NCBI GenBank assembly: GCA_017311185.1
Contig: JAESUZ010004534.1
Coordinates: forward strand, 2,232,001 to 2,296,000
DNA length: 64,000 nucleotides
Source of the DNA: Proteles cristata cristata
Lineage: Eukaryota; Chordata; Mammalia; Carnivora; Hyaenidae
Direction of reading: 5' to 3'
The translations under genes and the position numbers were made by a program. The notes beneath the pieces were generated by a model, which saw only the letters and a program-made list of their open reading frames with translations, did no database searches and had not been told where the DNA came from. How positions within the stretch are numbered: the stretch's first letter is position 1; every line of letters begins with the position of its first letter. Positions 44,116 to 54,881 of the stretch are shown piece by piece.

Positions 44116-47100
44116 TTAACTTCCTCCTAATCCACCGATACATGCAAACATATGGTATCTGTCCTTCTCTTTCTGACTTATTTCGCCCAGCATAACACCC
44201 TCAAGTTCCATCCATGTTGCTACACATGGCCAGATTTCATTCTTTCCATTGCCATGTAGTATTCCATCGTATAGATAAACCACATCTTCTTGATCCATTC
44301 GTCCGTTGATGACACTTAGGCGCTTTCCATGTTTGGCTATTGTTGAGAGTGCTGCTACGAACATTGGAGTACTGTGCCCCTATGCATCAGCACTCCTGTA
44401 TCCCTTGGGTAAATTCCTAGCAGTGTTATTGCTGGGTGCCTGTTTCTCCACATCCTCGCCAGCATCTAGAGTCTCCTGATTTGCTCATTTTAGCCACTCT
44501 GACTGGTGTGAGGTGGTATCTCAGTGTGGTTTTGATCTGTATTTCCCTGAGGGACGCTGAGCATCATTTCATGTGTCTATTGGCCATCTGGATGTCCTCT
44601 TTGGAGAAGTGTCTGTTCATATCTTCTGCCCATTTCTTCACTGGGTTGTTTGTTTTTCGGGTGTGGAGTTTGGTGATTTCCTTATAGATGTTGGATACAA
44701 GCCCTTTATCTGATATGTCATTTGCAACTATCTTTCCCAATTTTGTCAGTTGCCTATTAGTTTTATGGATTGTTTCCTTTGCCATGCAGAAGGTTTTTAT
44801 ATTGATGAGCTCCCAATAGTTCAGTTTTGCTCTCAATTCCCTTGCCTTTGGGGATGTGTCAAGTAAGAAGTTGCTGTGGTTGAGGTCAAGGAGGTTGTTT
44901 CCTGCTTTGTCCTCTAGGGTTTTGATGGTTTCCTGTCTCACATTCAGGTCCTTTATCCATTTTGAGTTTATTTTTGTGTATGGTGTGAGAAAATGATCTA
45001 GTTTCATTCTTCTGCATGTTGCTGTCCAGTTCTCCCAGGACCATCTGTTAAAGAGGCTGTCTTTTTTCCATTGGATACTCTTTCCCACTTTGTCAAAGAT
45101 TTCCCACTTTGTCAAAGACCCACATTTGTGGGTCCCGTTCTGAGTTCTCTATTCCATTGGTCCATGTTTCTGTTTTGTGCCAATACCATAGTGTCTTGAT
45201 GATGACAGCTTTGTAGTAGAGGTTAAAGTCTGGGATGTTGATGCCTCTGGTTTTGGTTTTCTTCTTCAATATTACTTTGGCTATTCGGGGTCTTTTGTTG
45301 CTCCATGCAAATTTTAGGGTAGTGTGTTCTAGCATTGAGAAGAATGGCTGGTACAATTTTTGTTGGGATTGCATTGAATGTGTAGATTTCTTTGGGTAGT
45401 AATGACATTTTAACAAGATTTATTCTTCTGATCCATGAACATGGAATGTCTTTCCATTTCTTTGTGTCTTCTTCAATTTTCTTCATAAGGTTTCTATAGT
45501 TTTCATCATACAGATACAGATTTCCCATATCTTTCGTTAGGTTTATTCCTAGGTATTTTATGGTTTTTTGTCCAATTGTGAATGGGATCAGTTTCTTGAT
45601 TTCTCTTTCTGTGACTTCACTATTGGTCTATAAAAATGCAATCGATTTCTGTACGTTGATTTTGTACCCTGCAACTTTGCTGAATTTATGGATCAGTTCT
45701 AGTAGGCTTCTGGTGGAATCTGCTGGGTTTTCTATGTAGAGTATCGTGTCGTCTGCAAAAAGTGGAAATTTGACTTTTCTTTGCCAATTCTGATGCCTTT
45801 TATTTCCTTTTGTTGTCTGATAGCTGATGCTAGGACTTCCAGCACTGTGTTAAACAACTATGGTGAGAGTGGACATCCCTGTCGTGTTCCTGATTCCTAG
45901 GGAAAAGCTCTCAGTTTTTCCCCCGTTGAAGATGATGTTAGCTGAGGGCTTCTCATTGATAGCTTTTATGATGTTTAGGTAAGTTACTTCTATTCCAACT
46001 TTCTCAACGGTTTTTCTTAAGAAGAAATGCTGTATTTTGTCAAATGCTTTTTCTGCATCTATCGACAGGATCATATAGTTTTTATCTTATCTTTTGTTAA
46101 TGTGATGTATCACATTGATTGATTTGCAAAAATTCAACCAACCTTGTAGCCCAGGAATGAATCCCACTTGATCATGGTGGATAATTCTTTTTATGTGCTG
46201 TTGCATTCGATTTACAAGTATCTTGTGCAGGAGTTTTGAATCCATATTCATCAAGGATATTGACCTGTACCTCTCTTTTTTTGCTGGACCTCTGTCTGGC
46301 TTGGGAATCAGAGTGATGCTGGCTTCGTAATATGAGTCTGGAAGTTTTCCTTTGATTTCTATGTTTTGGAATAGCTTGAGAAGAATTTATGTTAATTCTG
46401 TTTTAAGTATCTGGTAGAATTCTCCAGGGAAGCCTTCTGGCCCAGGGCTCTTATTTGTTGGGTGGTTTTTGATAACTGATTCAATTTTTTCACTAGTTAT
46501 GGGTCTGTTCAGATTTACTATCACTTCCCATGTGAACTTTGGTAGTGAATGTGTATTTATGAATTTGTCCATTTCTTCTAAGTTGTCAAATTTGTTGGCA
46601 TATAATTTTTCATACTATTCCCTGATGATTGTTTGTATTTCTAAGGGGTTGGTTGTAATAAGTCCATTTTCATTCATGATTTTGTCTATTTGCGTGCTTT
46701 CTCTTTTCTTTTTCAGAAGCCTGGCTAGAGGTTTGTCAATTTTGTTTATTTTTTCAAAAAAAACCCTCTTGGTTTCATTGATCTGTTCAACTTTTTTTTA
46801 TTCCTTATTATTTATGCCTTGATTTTTTTTTAAAAAAATTCATATTTTTTAATTTATTTCTGAGAGAGAGAGAGTCATAGCGTGAGTAGGAGAGGGTCAG
46901 AGAGAGAGGGAGACACAGAATCAGAAGCAGGCTCCAAGGTCTAGCTAGCCATCAGCACAGAGCCCGATGCGGGGCTCCTATCCAGGAACCACGTCATCAT
47001 GACCTGAGCCAACGTCATACGCTTAACCAACTGAGCCACCCAGGTGCCCCACTGCCCTGATTTTTATTATTACTCTTTTCCCACTGGGTTTGGGGTGCTC

Positions 47101-48072
47101 TTGTTGCTCTCCTTCTAGTTCCTTTAGGTGTGCTGTTAGATTTTCTACTTGAGCTTTTTCTAATTTCTTGAAGTAGGCCTGGAGTGCAATGTACTTTCCT
47201 CTTAGGACGGCCTTTGCTGCATCTCAAAGAGTTTGGGTTGTATTTTTGTTTTCATATATTTTTTAATTTCTTCTCTAATTGCCTGATTGGCCCATTCGTT
47301 ATTTAGTAGGGTGTTGTTTAACCTCCATGTTTTTGGGTGTTTTCCAGGCTGTTTCCTGTGGTTGATTTCAAGTTTCATAGCATTGTGATCTGAAAGTGGC
47401 ATGGTATGATCTCACTTCTTTTATATTTATTGAGGGCTGCTTTATGTCCCAGTATGTGATCTATCTTGGAGAATGTGCCATGTGCACTTGAGAAGAAAGT
47501 GAATTCCATGGCCTCAGGATGTAGAGTTCTATGTATATCTGTCAAATCCATCTTGTCCAATGTGTCCTTCAAGTCCATTGTGTCTTTAGTGATTTTCTGT
47601 CTAGTTGTTCTATCCATTGCGGTTAGTGGAGTATTAAAGTTCCCTGCTATTAGCACATTTTTATCCATAGGATTGTTTCTGTTTCTGATTGTTTTATGTA
47701 TTTGGGTCTCTGTATTCGGTAAACCAACATTTATAATTGTTAGTTCTTCCTGATGGATAGACCCTGCAATTATTATATAATGCCCTTCTTCATCCCTTGC
47801 TACTGCCTTTACTTTAAAGTCCAGTTTTTCAGATATAAGTATAGCTACTCCAGCTTTCTTTTGACTTCCAGTAGCATGATATATATTTCTCCATCCCCTT
47901 ACTTTCAATCTGAAAGTGTCCTCAGGTCTAAAATGAGTCTCTTGTAGACAGGAAATAGATGGATGTTTTTGTTTTTGTTTTTTATCCATTCTGCTACCCT
48001 ATGTCTTTTGATTGGAACATTTAGCCCATTTACATTCAGTGTTATTATTGAAAAATATGGGTTTAGAGTCAT
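44116..48072 (-). pseudogene. L1 ORF2 (endonuclease/reverse transcriptase) pseudogene
   Basis: The start ATG at 48072 is followed by the NVNGLN motif of the endonuclease. A frame change occurs in an (AAAAAC)-type tract near 47960. The 204-codon frame 47989-47375 then covers the endonuclease (CLQETH, GHYIIIAGSI, IDHILG), and SDHNAMKLEI follows in another frame (47402). The catalytic GDFN motif reads GNFN (Asp to Asn, codon at 47639-47641). The RT fragments include KSPGPEGFP (46470 region), [12 protein letters not shown] (46074 frame) and FADD (45748-45759, catalytic Asp pair kept). The C-terminal part ends IGGLGGS at 44116. Lesions: SINE insertion, a 19-bp tandem duplication (45081-45118), an approx. 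97-bp deletion near 44437, and many small indels. Confidence 0.93.
46828..47053 (-). mobile_element. CAN SINE nested in L1 ORF2
   Basis: TTTAATTTATTTCTGAGAGA, AGAAGCAGGCTCCAAGGTCT, CACAGAGCCCGATGCGGGGC, ACCAACTGAGCCACCCAGG, GTGCCCC. TSD GCCTTGATTTTT (46816-46827) and GCCCTGATTTTT (47054-47065), one mismatch, both belonging to L1 ORF2 text. It shows SINE activity after this L1 inserted. Confidence 0.97.
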
Positions 48073-48133
48073 GCGTTCTGTGTAGGATTCATGCTTGTGG
48101 TGATGTGTCTTTGCATTCCTTGCAACATTTCCC

Positions 48134-49011
48134 TCATAGAATCCCCCTCAGGATTTCCTGTAGGGCTGGTTTAGTGGTGATGAATTCTTTCAATTTTTGT
48201 TTATTTGGAAAGACTTTTATCTCTTCTTCTATTCTGAATGACAGACTTACTGGACAGAGGATTCTTGGCTGCATAATTTTCTGTTCATCACATTGAAGAT
48301 TTCCTGCCATTCCTTTCTGGCCTGCCAAGTTTCAGTAGATAGATCTGTAACCATTCTGATAGGTTTCCTTTGTATGTTAGGGCCCTTTATTCTTAACTGC
48401 TTTCAGCTCTGTTTGTCCTTATAGTTGCCAGTTTCACTATGGTATGTCTTACATAAGATCAATTCAAGTGAGGCTGAGGGGAGTTCTCTGTGCCTCTTGG
48501 ATTTCAATGTCTGTTTCCTTCCTCAGATTGGGGAAGTTCTCTGCTATAATTTGTTCAAGGACTCCTTCAGTGCCTTTCCCTCTCTCTTCCTCTTCTGGAA
48601 TTCCTAGGATATGGATATTGTTCCCTTTGATTGTATCACTCAGTTCTTGATCTCTCCTTTCATGTTCCTGGATCAGTTTTTCTTTTTCTCAGCTTCCTCT
48701 TTTTCTATCATTGTTCTTCTAATTCACCTATTCTCCTCTCTGCCTCTTCAATCTGTGCATTGGATGCCTCCATTTTATTATGCACCTCATTTATAGCATT
48801 TTTAATTCATCCCAACTATTTTTAAGCTCCATAGTCTTTGTAGCAATAGTTTCTCTGATGTCTTCCATGTTTTTTTCAAGGCCAGCAATCAATTTTGTGA
48901 CTATTGTTGTAAATTCTTGTTCAGTTATGTTGCTTATAAATGTTTCGAGCATTTCTTTAGCTGTCATGTCTTCATGGAATTTCTTTAGAGGAGCGTTCTC
49001 CCTTTTGTCAT
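48134..49011 (-). pseudogene. L1 ORF1 (RNA-binding chaperone) pseudogene
   Basis: The ATG at 49011-49009 and stop at 48136-48134 span 878 nt, near the 292-codon length of the other carnivore ORF1 in this window (1506-2570 after removal of its insert). The N-terminal third is a Lys/Glu-rich coiled-coil type sequence. The C-terminal domain is still open in the last 64 codons (48328-48134), ending with the KPALQEILRG motif. The total is not a multiple of three, and an in-frame stop appears near 48470, so no protein is made. Confidence 0.88.
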
Positions 49012-50357
49012 TTTGGCTTGTTTTCTGTCTCTTGTTAGTTTTAAAAGATTGTTAGGCACTCTGCATCTGTGAGTACTTCTGTATTAAAGAAGGCTCTTTG
49101 TCTGTCCAGGGTCTGTCCGTTCAGGAAGGTTCTTTGAATGGTGACTCTTGGTCTCTAATGTTGAAACTTTGGTTATTTTATTTCCCTACTCATAGTGGTA
49201 TTTGGGACTCTCCAACATGTGTGCTTTGGCTTGTTTCTTGAGGTAGCCCTGGAAAGGAAAACAAGCAGACCACCACAAAGGGAACAAAGGCACGCAAATG
49301 CACAGACAAATCCAACAAACACACAAACTGAAAGGGAAAAAGAGAAAAAGGGAAAAAAGAAAATAAAAAGAGGAAGGAGGAAAAACAAATGATAAAAAGA
49401 AAAGAAAAGAAAAAAGAAAAAAGAGGAAATGATAAAAGATAAAAACCCAAAAGCAAAAATTAAAAAGCCTAAAATTATAAAACCAGAATTCCCAGGTTGA
49501 GAGAAGAGCCGGGTGTATGCAGTGCTGATGGAAGAGCATATACAAAGAGATAAATGACAGGGTGGGGAGGAAGCAAAATTGGAAGAGAAATGACCAGGCA
49601 GAGGGACTAAGAGTCTTAATTCAGAGAGAGAAAGAGGAGAATATGGTAAGAGGTGAGGAGAAAGAAACAAAGATAATGTTCCTCAGAGAAACTGTATAGT
49701 CTGATTACTCCAGAGAGACAGAGATAGGAAGGTAATGGTGGAGGTGTAGAATATACATCCAGAGAATAGATTAAATGTGACTCTTTAAGGAAACCAGTGA
49801 CCAGAGTGCCCAGTCCAGCAGAGGTGACAAATACGAATGAGACAAGGGAAAATATATCTGAATAGAAAGAATTGATCTAGAATTAATCACAGTAATGCAT
49901 CTATGTTGCTCTTGACCCGGGCTCCGGTAAAAAAAAAAAAAAAAACAACAAAACAGCTCTCTAGTGGGATGGGCATGGTTTGATGTAGGCAGGTCTTAGC
50001 CTCCACTGCATCCCGAGTGGGCCACTCGCTGAGGCCCCGCCTCGTGGTTGTGGGGAGAAAATGGCAGCACCTGAGTCCCCTCTTGAACCAAGAGTTGCAA
50101 CTCTTTTGGGTCTGATTGCCCTGTGTGGTGGGTGTAGCCGAGGTAGGCCGTGCTTTGTGTGCAAAGTCACACCTCATTTCCAGATCTTAGTCCACGTTCC
50201 CATTGATACCACCAGAAATATAAACCTCCAAGTTTTATAATTCAAGGTGGAGCCGCGCCAGAAGAGCGGTGGAGTGGCTTCAGGCGCCCGGCTTCCCCTC
50301 CGGGTTGAGCTGGTAGTCAGAGCAGTGATTTCTCCTGGGGTCGCCTGTGACCAGTCA
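49012..50357 (-). promoter_or_regulatory. L1 5' UTR (internal promoter region)
   Basis: About 1.35 kb upstream of ORF1 in the full-length L1. The first about 400 bp (50357-49950) is the only GC-richer, CpG-bearing stretch in the window (GGCGCCCGGCTTCCCCTCC on plus at 50283; GAGGCCCCGCCTCG near 50031), as expected for an L1 sense promoter. An A17 run at about 49930-49946 and a purine-rich plus-strand tract at 49240-49700 follow. Promoter function is inferred from position in the family; no activity can be claimed. The 165-codon minus frame here is low-complexity Phe/Leu/Ser from the pyrimidine tract. Confidence 0.7.
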
Positions 50358-50371
50358 GAGCATTTAATTTT

Positions 50372-51926
50372 AATAAGATGAAACAATGTTCCTAAAATTT
50401 CTTGGGAAAATGTACTTCTATAGAGCAAAAGTACAGGATTCAGTTTAGAATTTACAGTTGTTTAAGGCTTACTTAGACCTAATATGCTGGATATTCCACC
50501 AAGTTTCATTTGCTTAGGATAAAAAAAAGTTCCTTTTTCTGTGTAGGAGAAGGAGACAGGAGAGCAGAAAGTAAAGAAAGTAAGGATGGACAATTAATGA
50601 TTGAGGGGTGTATTTGTATGGGTATTTGAAGAGATCCCTTCAAATCGCTTATTTAAACGTTTAAAAAGCTATGAAATCCATACCTTGGTATCAAACTAGA
50701 GTAGTTAAAACACCATGCGTTCCTCTTGCTTTGATTTCAGTTTCTATTACATCAGTTGTGCATATTGCTACTTAATTTCCTCCTAGAAGTTGGCAGCTGA
50801 AATGCTCATTGCAGCCCAGAACTATTCCAGCTTGTTTTAAGTAAAACAATTTGGTAATAAAACAGTAGGACTCCTTTGTTCGGACACAATTATCTGGATC
50901 AACCTCAATTCTCATGTTTTCTAGTAGAAACCAGTAAAATCAACTAAAACTCTCATCTGAGGATCTTTGGATTATCTAAATTAAGGTTTTTGGTGAAGGA
51001 GCTACAAATGCTGTTCCAAGTCTTTTACAAGCAACCTGTATTTTTGTGAGAGGCCAATAAATGTAAAAGGTTTATGTTGGATATTTAAGATACTGAAAAT
51101 CTGAATCTACCTTGAAAACTGAAGTCTCAAAACACATTAAGCTGCTCCAGGTGTCCAGGTGAAAGTTAGACACACAAAATCAATGAAGTTGCAGCCTCTT
51201 CCCTCAGCAAATAGCGTAGTTGTGGGAGGGAAAGGGAAAATGAGACTTTGGGTTTTCTGAAATGGACAGAAAATTCACAGTTGGAAACAATTTCCATATC
51301 TTTCCTCTGTGACATTTATGGACAAGCCATTAGAGAGGAAATATAACTATCTAACAACTCCAAATACAAAGATGCTCCATTGCTGTAACTGGAGATTTCT
51401 CTTAAATCCAGAATTAGCATTAAATTGTTGGAAGAATGAGATTTTACCAGTAGCTTCAAAATTAATCATATTTATTTTACTGTAATAAAATAAATTCTGC
51501 AGAAGGAAATACTTTCTCATGACTTTTGCTAAATTGATGAGAAACCACAATATGTGTATGTATGTGTATGTGTATATACACATATTTGTAGATGTAGATG
51601 TTAGACTGAAGTAAGATAGTGAGGTCACCAAGGAATTATCAGTTCTTGATTGATCATTTCTAAAATAAAGAGCAAAGCTGAGTTAGAATTCAACTTTTGG
51701 TAGCAAAAGACAGAATAATCTTGTATTAACCTAAAATTCACTTTTAAGGTATCAAAATACAGAATAAGAACAGATTTAACTTAATTTTTAACACTGTTTT
51801 ATGAACATATAGCTGTTATCTTTCTAAACAGAATAATAGTCAAATCAGTTCTTTGCATGCTGAAAATTACATCAACTTCTTTACTCAAAAGTTTGCATTG
51901 TTTCATTGATACATATTGCCTGAATT
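50372..51926. other. No recognisable feature
   Basis: About 1.55 kb right of the full-length L1 with no repeat or gene that I can support. A short GTATGTGTATGTGTATATAC simple stretch lies at about 51554-51580. The 94-codon minus frame is incidental. Confidence 0.5.
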
Positions 51927-51940
51927 TAGCTTATTTTACT

Positions 51941-52131
51941 TTATTTTTTAAAATGTTTATTTATTTATTTTGAGAGAGAGAGAGAGCATAAGTAGGGGAG
52001 GGGCAGAGAGAGAATCCCAAACAGGCTCCACACTGTCAGCACAGAGCCTGACACTGGGCTTGATTCCATAAACTGCGAGATTATGACCTGAGCTGAAATC
52101 AAGAGTTGGTGCTTAGTGGACTGACCACTCC
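51941..52131 (-). mobile_element. Older-type CAN SINE
   Basis: TTTATTTATTTTGAGAGAGA, AGTAGGGGAGGGGCAGAG, AGAATCCCAAACAGGCTCC, CACAGAGCCTGACACTGGGC, GCTGAAATCAAGAGTTGGTG. Head truncated or decayed (ACCACTCCTAG). Approximate TSD TAGCTTATTTTA (51927-51938) and TAGCTCTTATTTTA (52132-52145), differing by a 2-bp indel. Confidence 0.92.
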
Positions 52132-52199
52132 TAGCTCTTATTTTAAGTAAGAATTAACTAATATATTAGACATATACTAATCTTTTTTTGCCTTAAATA

Positions 52200-52615
52200 T
52201 AATTTTTTTTAATATTTAAGTATGAGTTAGTTAACATATAGTGTAGTATTGGTTTCAGGAGTAGAATTTAGTGATAAATCAGTTACATATAACACTCAGT
52301 GCTCAGTCCAACCAATGCCCTCCTTGATGCCTATAACCTATTTAGCCCATCATCCCACTGACATCCTCTCCAGCAACTCTCAGTTTTTTCCTATATTTCA
52401 GAATCTCTTATGGTTTGCCTCTGTCTCTGTTTTTATCTTATTTTTCCTTTCCTTCCCCATGTTCATCTGTTTCGTTTCTTAAATTGCACATGTGAGTGAA
52501 TAATATGATATTTGTCTTTCTCTGACTTACTCCACATAGCATAATGCACCGTAGTTCCATCCACGTTGTTGCAAATGGTAAGATTCCATTCTTTTTGACT
52601 GCCGAGTAATAGTCC

Positions 52616-52664
<49 letters not shown>

Positions 52665-52903
52665 CTTCTTTATCTATTCATTAGTCAATGGAAATTTGGG
52701 CTCTTTCCATAATATGGCTATTGTTGATAGTACTTCTGTAAATAATTGGGGTGCAGGTGCCCCTTTGCATAAGCATTTTTTTATCCTTTGGATAAATACC
52801 TAGTAGTGAAATTGCTGGATCATAGGGTAGTTCCATTTTTAATTTTTTAAAGAATTTCATTACTGTTTTTCAGAGTGGCTGCACCAGTTTGCATTCCCAT
52901 TGA
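52200..52903 (-). mobile_element. Older carnivore L1 3' end (antisense)
   Basis: T-rich start, AGTATGAGTTAGTTAACATA, TACATATAACACTCAGTGCT, TCTTATGGTTTGCCTCTGTC, ATCCACGTTGTTGCAAATGG, GGATAAATACCTAGTAGTGA, GGCTGCACCAGTTTGCATTC: 3' UTR and ORF2 C-terminus in reverse. It is the same subfamily type as the copy at 1-905. A (AC)n tract replaces the TATATA stretch found at the matching place in that copy. It abuts a sense RT fragment at 52904. Confidence 0.88.
52619..52663 (+). repeat. (AC)22 microsatellite
   Basis: Pure AC dinucleotide, 45 bp, inside an L1 3' region. The two overlapping minus frames reading MCVCVCV are translations of this repeat. Confidence 0.99.
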
Positions 52904-53285
52904 AATGGGATCCTCACAATAGATGATCCTCACAAAAGATGCAGAAAAAGCATTTGACAAAATAGAGCATTCTCCTTGATAAAAACCCTCAAGAAAGTAG
53001 GGCTTGAAGGATCATACATCAAAATCATGAAGGCCATATACGAAAGACCCACAGCTAATATCATCCTCAATGGGGAAAAGCTAAGAGCCCTTTCCCTTAG
53101 GTCAAGAACACAACAGATGTCCATTCTCACCACTGTTGTTCAACATAGTGTTGGAAGTCCTAGCCTCAGCAATCAGACAACAAAAGTAAATAAAAGGCAT
53201 AGAAATTGACAAGGAAGAATTCAAACGTTTACTTTTCAGAGACACAATAATCTGACTCTATATACTTAATAGTGGAACCATAAGG
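52904..53285 (+). pseudogene. L1 ORF2 reverse-transcriptase fragment, inverted relative to the adjoining L1 3' end
   Basis: Sense RT text begins with the [10 protein letters not shown] block (GATGCAGAAAAAGCATTTGA at 52937). The 77-codon frame at 52976-53209 reads through GSYIKIMKAIYERPTANIIL and then [10 protein letters not shown]. The end near 53280 is close to the position of the catalytic FADD motif, where AGAGACACAATAATCTG replaces the expected GCAGATGACAC. Probably the inverted 5' part of the L1 at 52200-52903. Confidence 0.82.
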
Positions 53286-53296
53286 AAATTCTTACT

Positions 53297-53511
53297 GGGG
53301 TGACAAGGTGGCTCAGCTGGTTAAGCGTCACACTTTGGCTCAGATTGTGATCTCATAGTTTGTGAATTCAAGCCTTGCACCAGGGTCTGTGCTGACAGCT
53401 CAGAGCCTGGAACCTGCTTCAGATTCTGTGTCTCCTTCTCTCTCTGCTCCTTTCCTGCTTATTCTCTCTCTCTCTCTCAAAAATAAATAAACACTAAAGA
53501 ATTGTTTAAAA
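53297..53511 (+). mobile_element. CAN SINE
   Basis: GGGGTGACAAGGTGGCTCAG, A box TGGCTCAGCTGG, TTTGTGAATTCAAGCCTTG (B box decayed), GCTGACAGCTCAGAGCCTGG, CT-rich run and AAAAATAAATAAACAC. TSD unclear. Confidence 0.95.
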
Positions 53512-53618
53512 AATTATTATTAAATAAAGCAGGAATAGGAAAAGAATAATCACTATTAACAATATTTTAATATTGTTAAGACTAAAAAATTTTTTATTTT
53601 AAAATTTTAGTCCTTCAT

Positions 53619-53851
53619 GGGGCGCCTGGGTGGCTTAGTCGGTTAAGCGTCCGACTTTCGCTTAGGTCATGATCTCGCAGTTCGTGGGTTCGGGCCCCGT
53701 GTCGGGCTCTGTGCTGACTGCCAGCTCAGAGCCTGGAGCCTGTTTCAGTCTGTGACTCCCTCTTTCTCTGGCCCTCCCCTGCTCACACTGTCTCTCTCTC
53801 TCTCCTAGAAATAAATAAAACATTAAAAAAAAAATTAAAAAAAAAATAAAT
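53619..53851 (+). mobile_element. Young-type CAN SINE with 18-bp perfect TSD
   Basis: GGGGCGCCTGGGTGGCTTAG, A box TGGCTTAGTCGG, CGACTTTCGCTTAGGTCATG, GGGTTCGGGCCCCGTGTCG (one change in B box), GACTGCCAGCTCAGAGCC, CAGTCTGTGACTCCC, A-rich tail. Identical flanks AAAATTTTAGTCCTTCAT (53601-53618 and 53852-53869). Confidence 0.98.
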
Positions 53852-53944
53852 AAAATTTTAGTCCTTCATAATTTTTTGACTGTTCATTAATACTTTTATT
53901 GATATTTACAATGACATAATTCTCTGAGTTGTGTGAAAGCAGTG

Positions 53945-54090
53945 TTTAGCCCCAAAGCAGGCATTTTATATGTAGTACTTACACTGTTCTTACAGCAACT
54001 TTATGAAAAAGGAATTATTATTAATCACATATACAGATGAAGAAATCAAAGCATAGGTCATTTAAGTAATTTTCTCCATTAACAGCTATT
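53945..54090 (-). mobile_element. MIR fragment
   Basis: TTCTTACAGCAACTTTATGA, GGAATTATTATTAATCACAT, ATACAGATGAAGAAATCAAA and GCATAGGTCATTTAAGTAAT match antisense MIR (CACAACAACCCTATGAGG, TACTATTATTATCCCCATTT, TACAGATGAGGAAACTGAGG, AGAGGTTAAGTAA). Confidence 0.75.
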
Positions 54091-54655
54091 CAATTTGGTA
54101 TAGAGTGTTTGTGTCTAAATATTTTGTCTTCCAGAATATTTTGTTGTTGCTTTGCCTTCTTCTGTCATTTCCTGTAGCCTAAGGTATGCTTTATTCTCTT
54201 TCCCTTTGCAGGTAACTTGATTGTTTGCCCTGTGTGATTCATAAAATTAAAAACTAAACTAGAATATATCAAGATTTTTAAAAATCAGTTTTGACTGGTA
54301 CCTGTTCAGTGATTAACATATACAAAGTAGATCACCCTTAAGGAAACATTTCCTCTATTACAACTTTTTTATTGTTTCCATTTCATTTTGTTCCACATTA
54401 GTTACTTTTATGTTATCTTTTGCTCTTTACACTGTATAATATATACAGTATATTTATGTCTGCATGCATATATGCATACATGTGTGCATGTGTGTTTCTG
54501 ATACTATTGTCCTTTCCTGGCCTTTTTCCTCTGTATTTTGAAAAAGCTCTAGTTGGTTTTCATATTATTTGTTATGAAATATTTGATCTTCATTTTTTAT
54601 GCAGATTTGATACAGTTTGTTATATGTTCTTATGGGTTTTTATATATTTTTTACT
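54091..54655. other. No recognisable feature
   Basis: About 565 bp. The 132-codon plus frame at 54420-54818 runs from unrelated T-rich DNA into the next SINE and is not a gene. Confidence 0.5.
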
Positions 54656-54673
54656 TTTATTTTTTAATTGTTT

Positions 54674-54881
54674 TAAAGTTTTATTTATTTTGAGAGGGAG
54701 AGAGAAAAACAGCGAGCATGAGCAGGGGAGGGGCAGAGAGAGAGAGGGAGAGAGAGAATCCCAAGCAGGTTCCACACTGTCAGTGCAGAGCCCAATGTGG
54801 AGTTCAAACTCATCATGAGATCATAACCTGAGCCAAAATCAGGAGTTGGACACTTAACAAACTGAGGCACCTAGGCACCCC
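54674..54881 (-). mobile_element. Older-type CAN SINE
   Basis: AGTTTTATTTATTTTGAGAG, GAGCAGGGGAGGGGCAGAG, AGAATCCCAAGCAGGTTCC, ACTGTCAGTGCAGAGCCCA, AAAATCAGGAGTTGGACAC, TAGGCACCCC head end. A TSD is possible but ambiguous in T-rich flanks. Confidence 0.94.

Larger units (their letters stand above)
43909..50357 (-). mobile_element. Full-length felid L1 retrotransposon (inactive)
   Basis: 6,449 bp flanked by an identical 14-bp TSD, GAGCATTTAATTTT (43895-43908 and 50358-50371). In sense order (right to left): 5' UTR 50357-49012 (GC-rich start, then an A-rich-on-plus purine tract), ORF1 49011-48134, a short spacer, ORF2 48072-44116 and 3' UTR 44115-43909. A CAN SINE (46828-47053) sits inside ORF2; without it the element is about 6.2 kb, a normal full length. 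Both ORFs are broken by stops and indels, so it cannot mobilise itself or others. Its 5' UTR appears complete. Confidence 0.95.

Noticed and set aside
47375..47989. 204-codon open frame with endonuclease motifs as a functional gene
   Set aside because: It is one frame of a dead L1 ORF2: no own start context, frame changes on both sides, an altered catalytic residue and a SINE farther downstream in the same ORF.
49173..49670. 165-codon minus frame and overlapping 119- and 88-codon frames
   Set aside because: Low-complexity Phe/Leu/Ser product of a pyrimidine tract in the L1 5' UTR; no domain, and several frames are open at once for compositional reasons.
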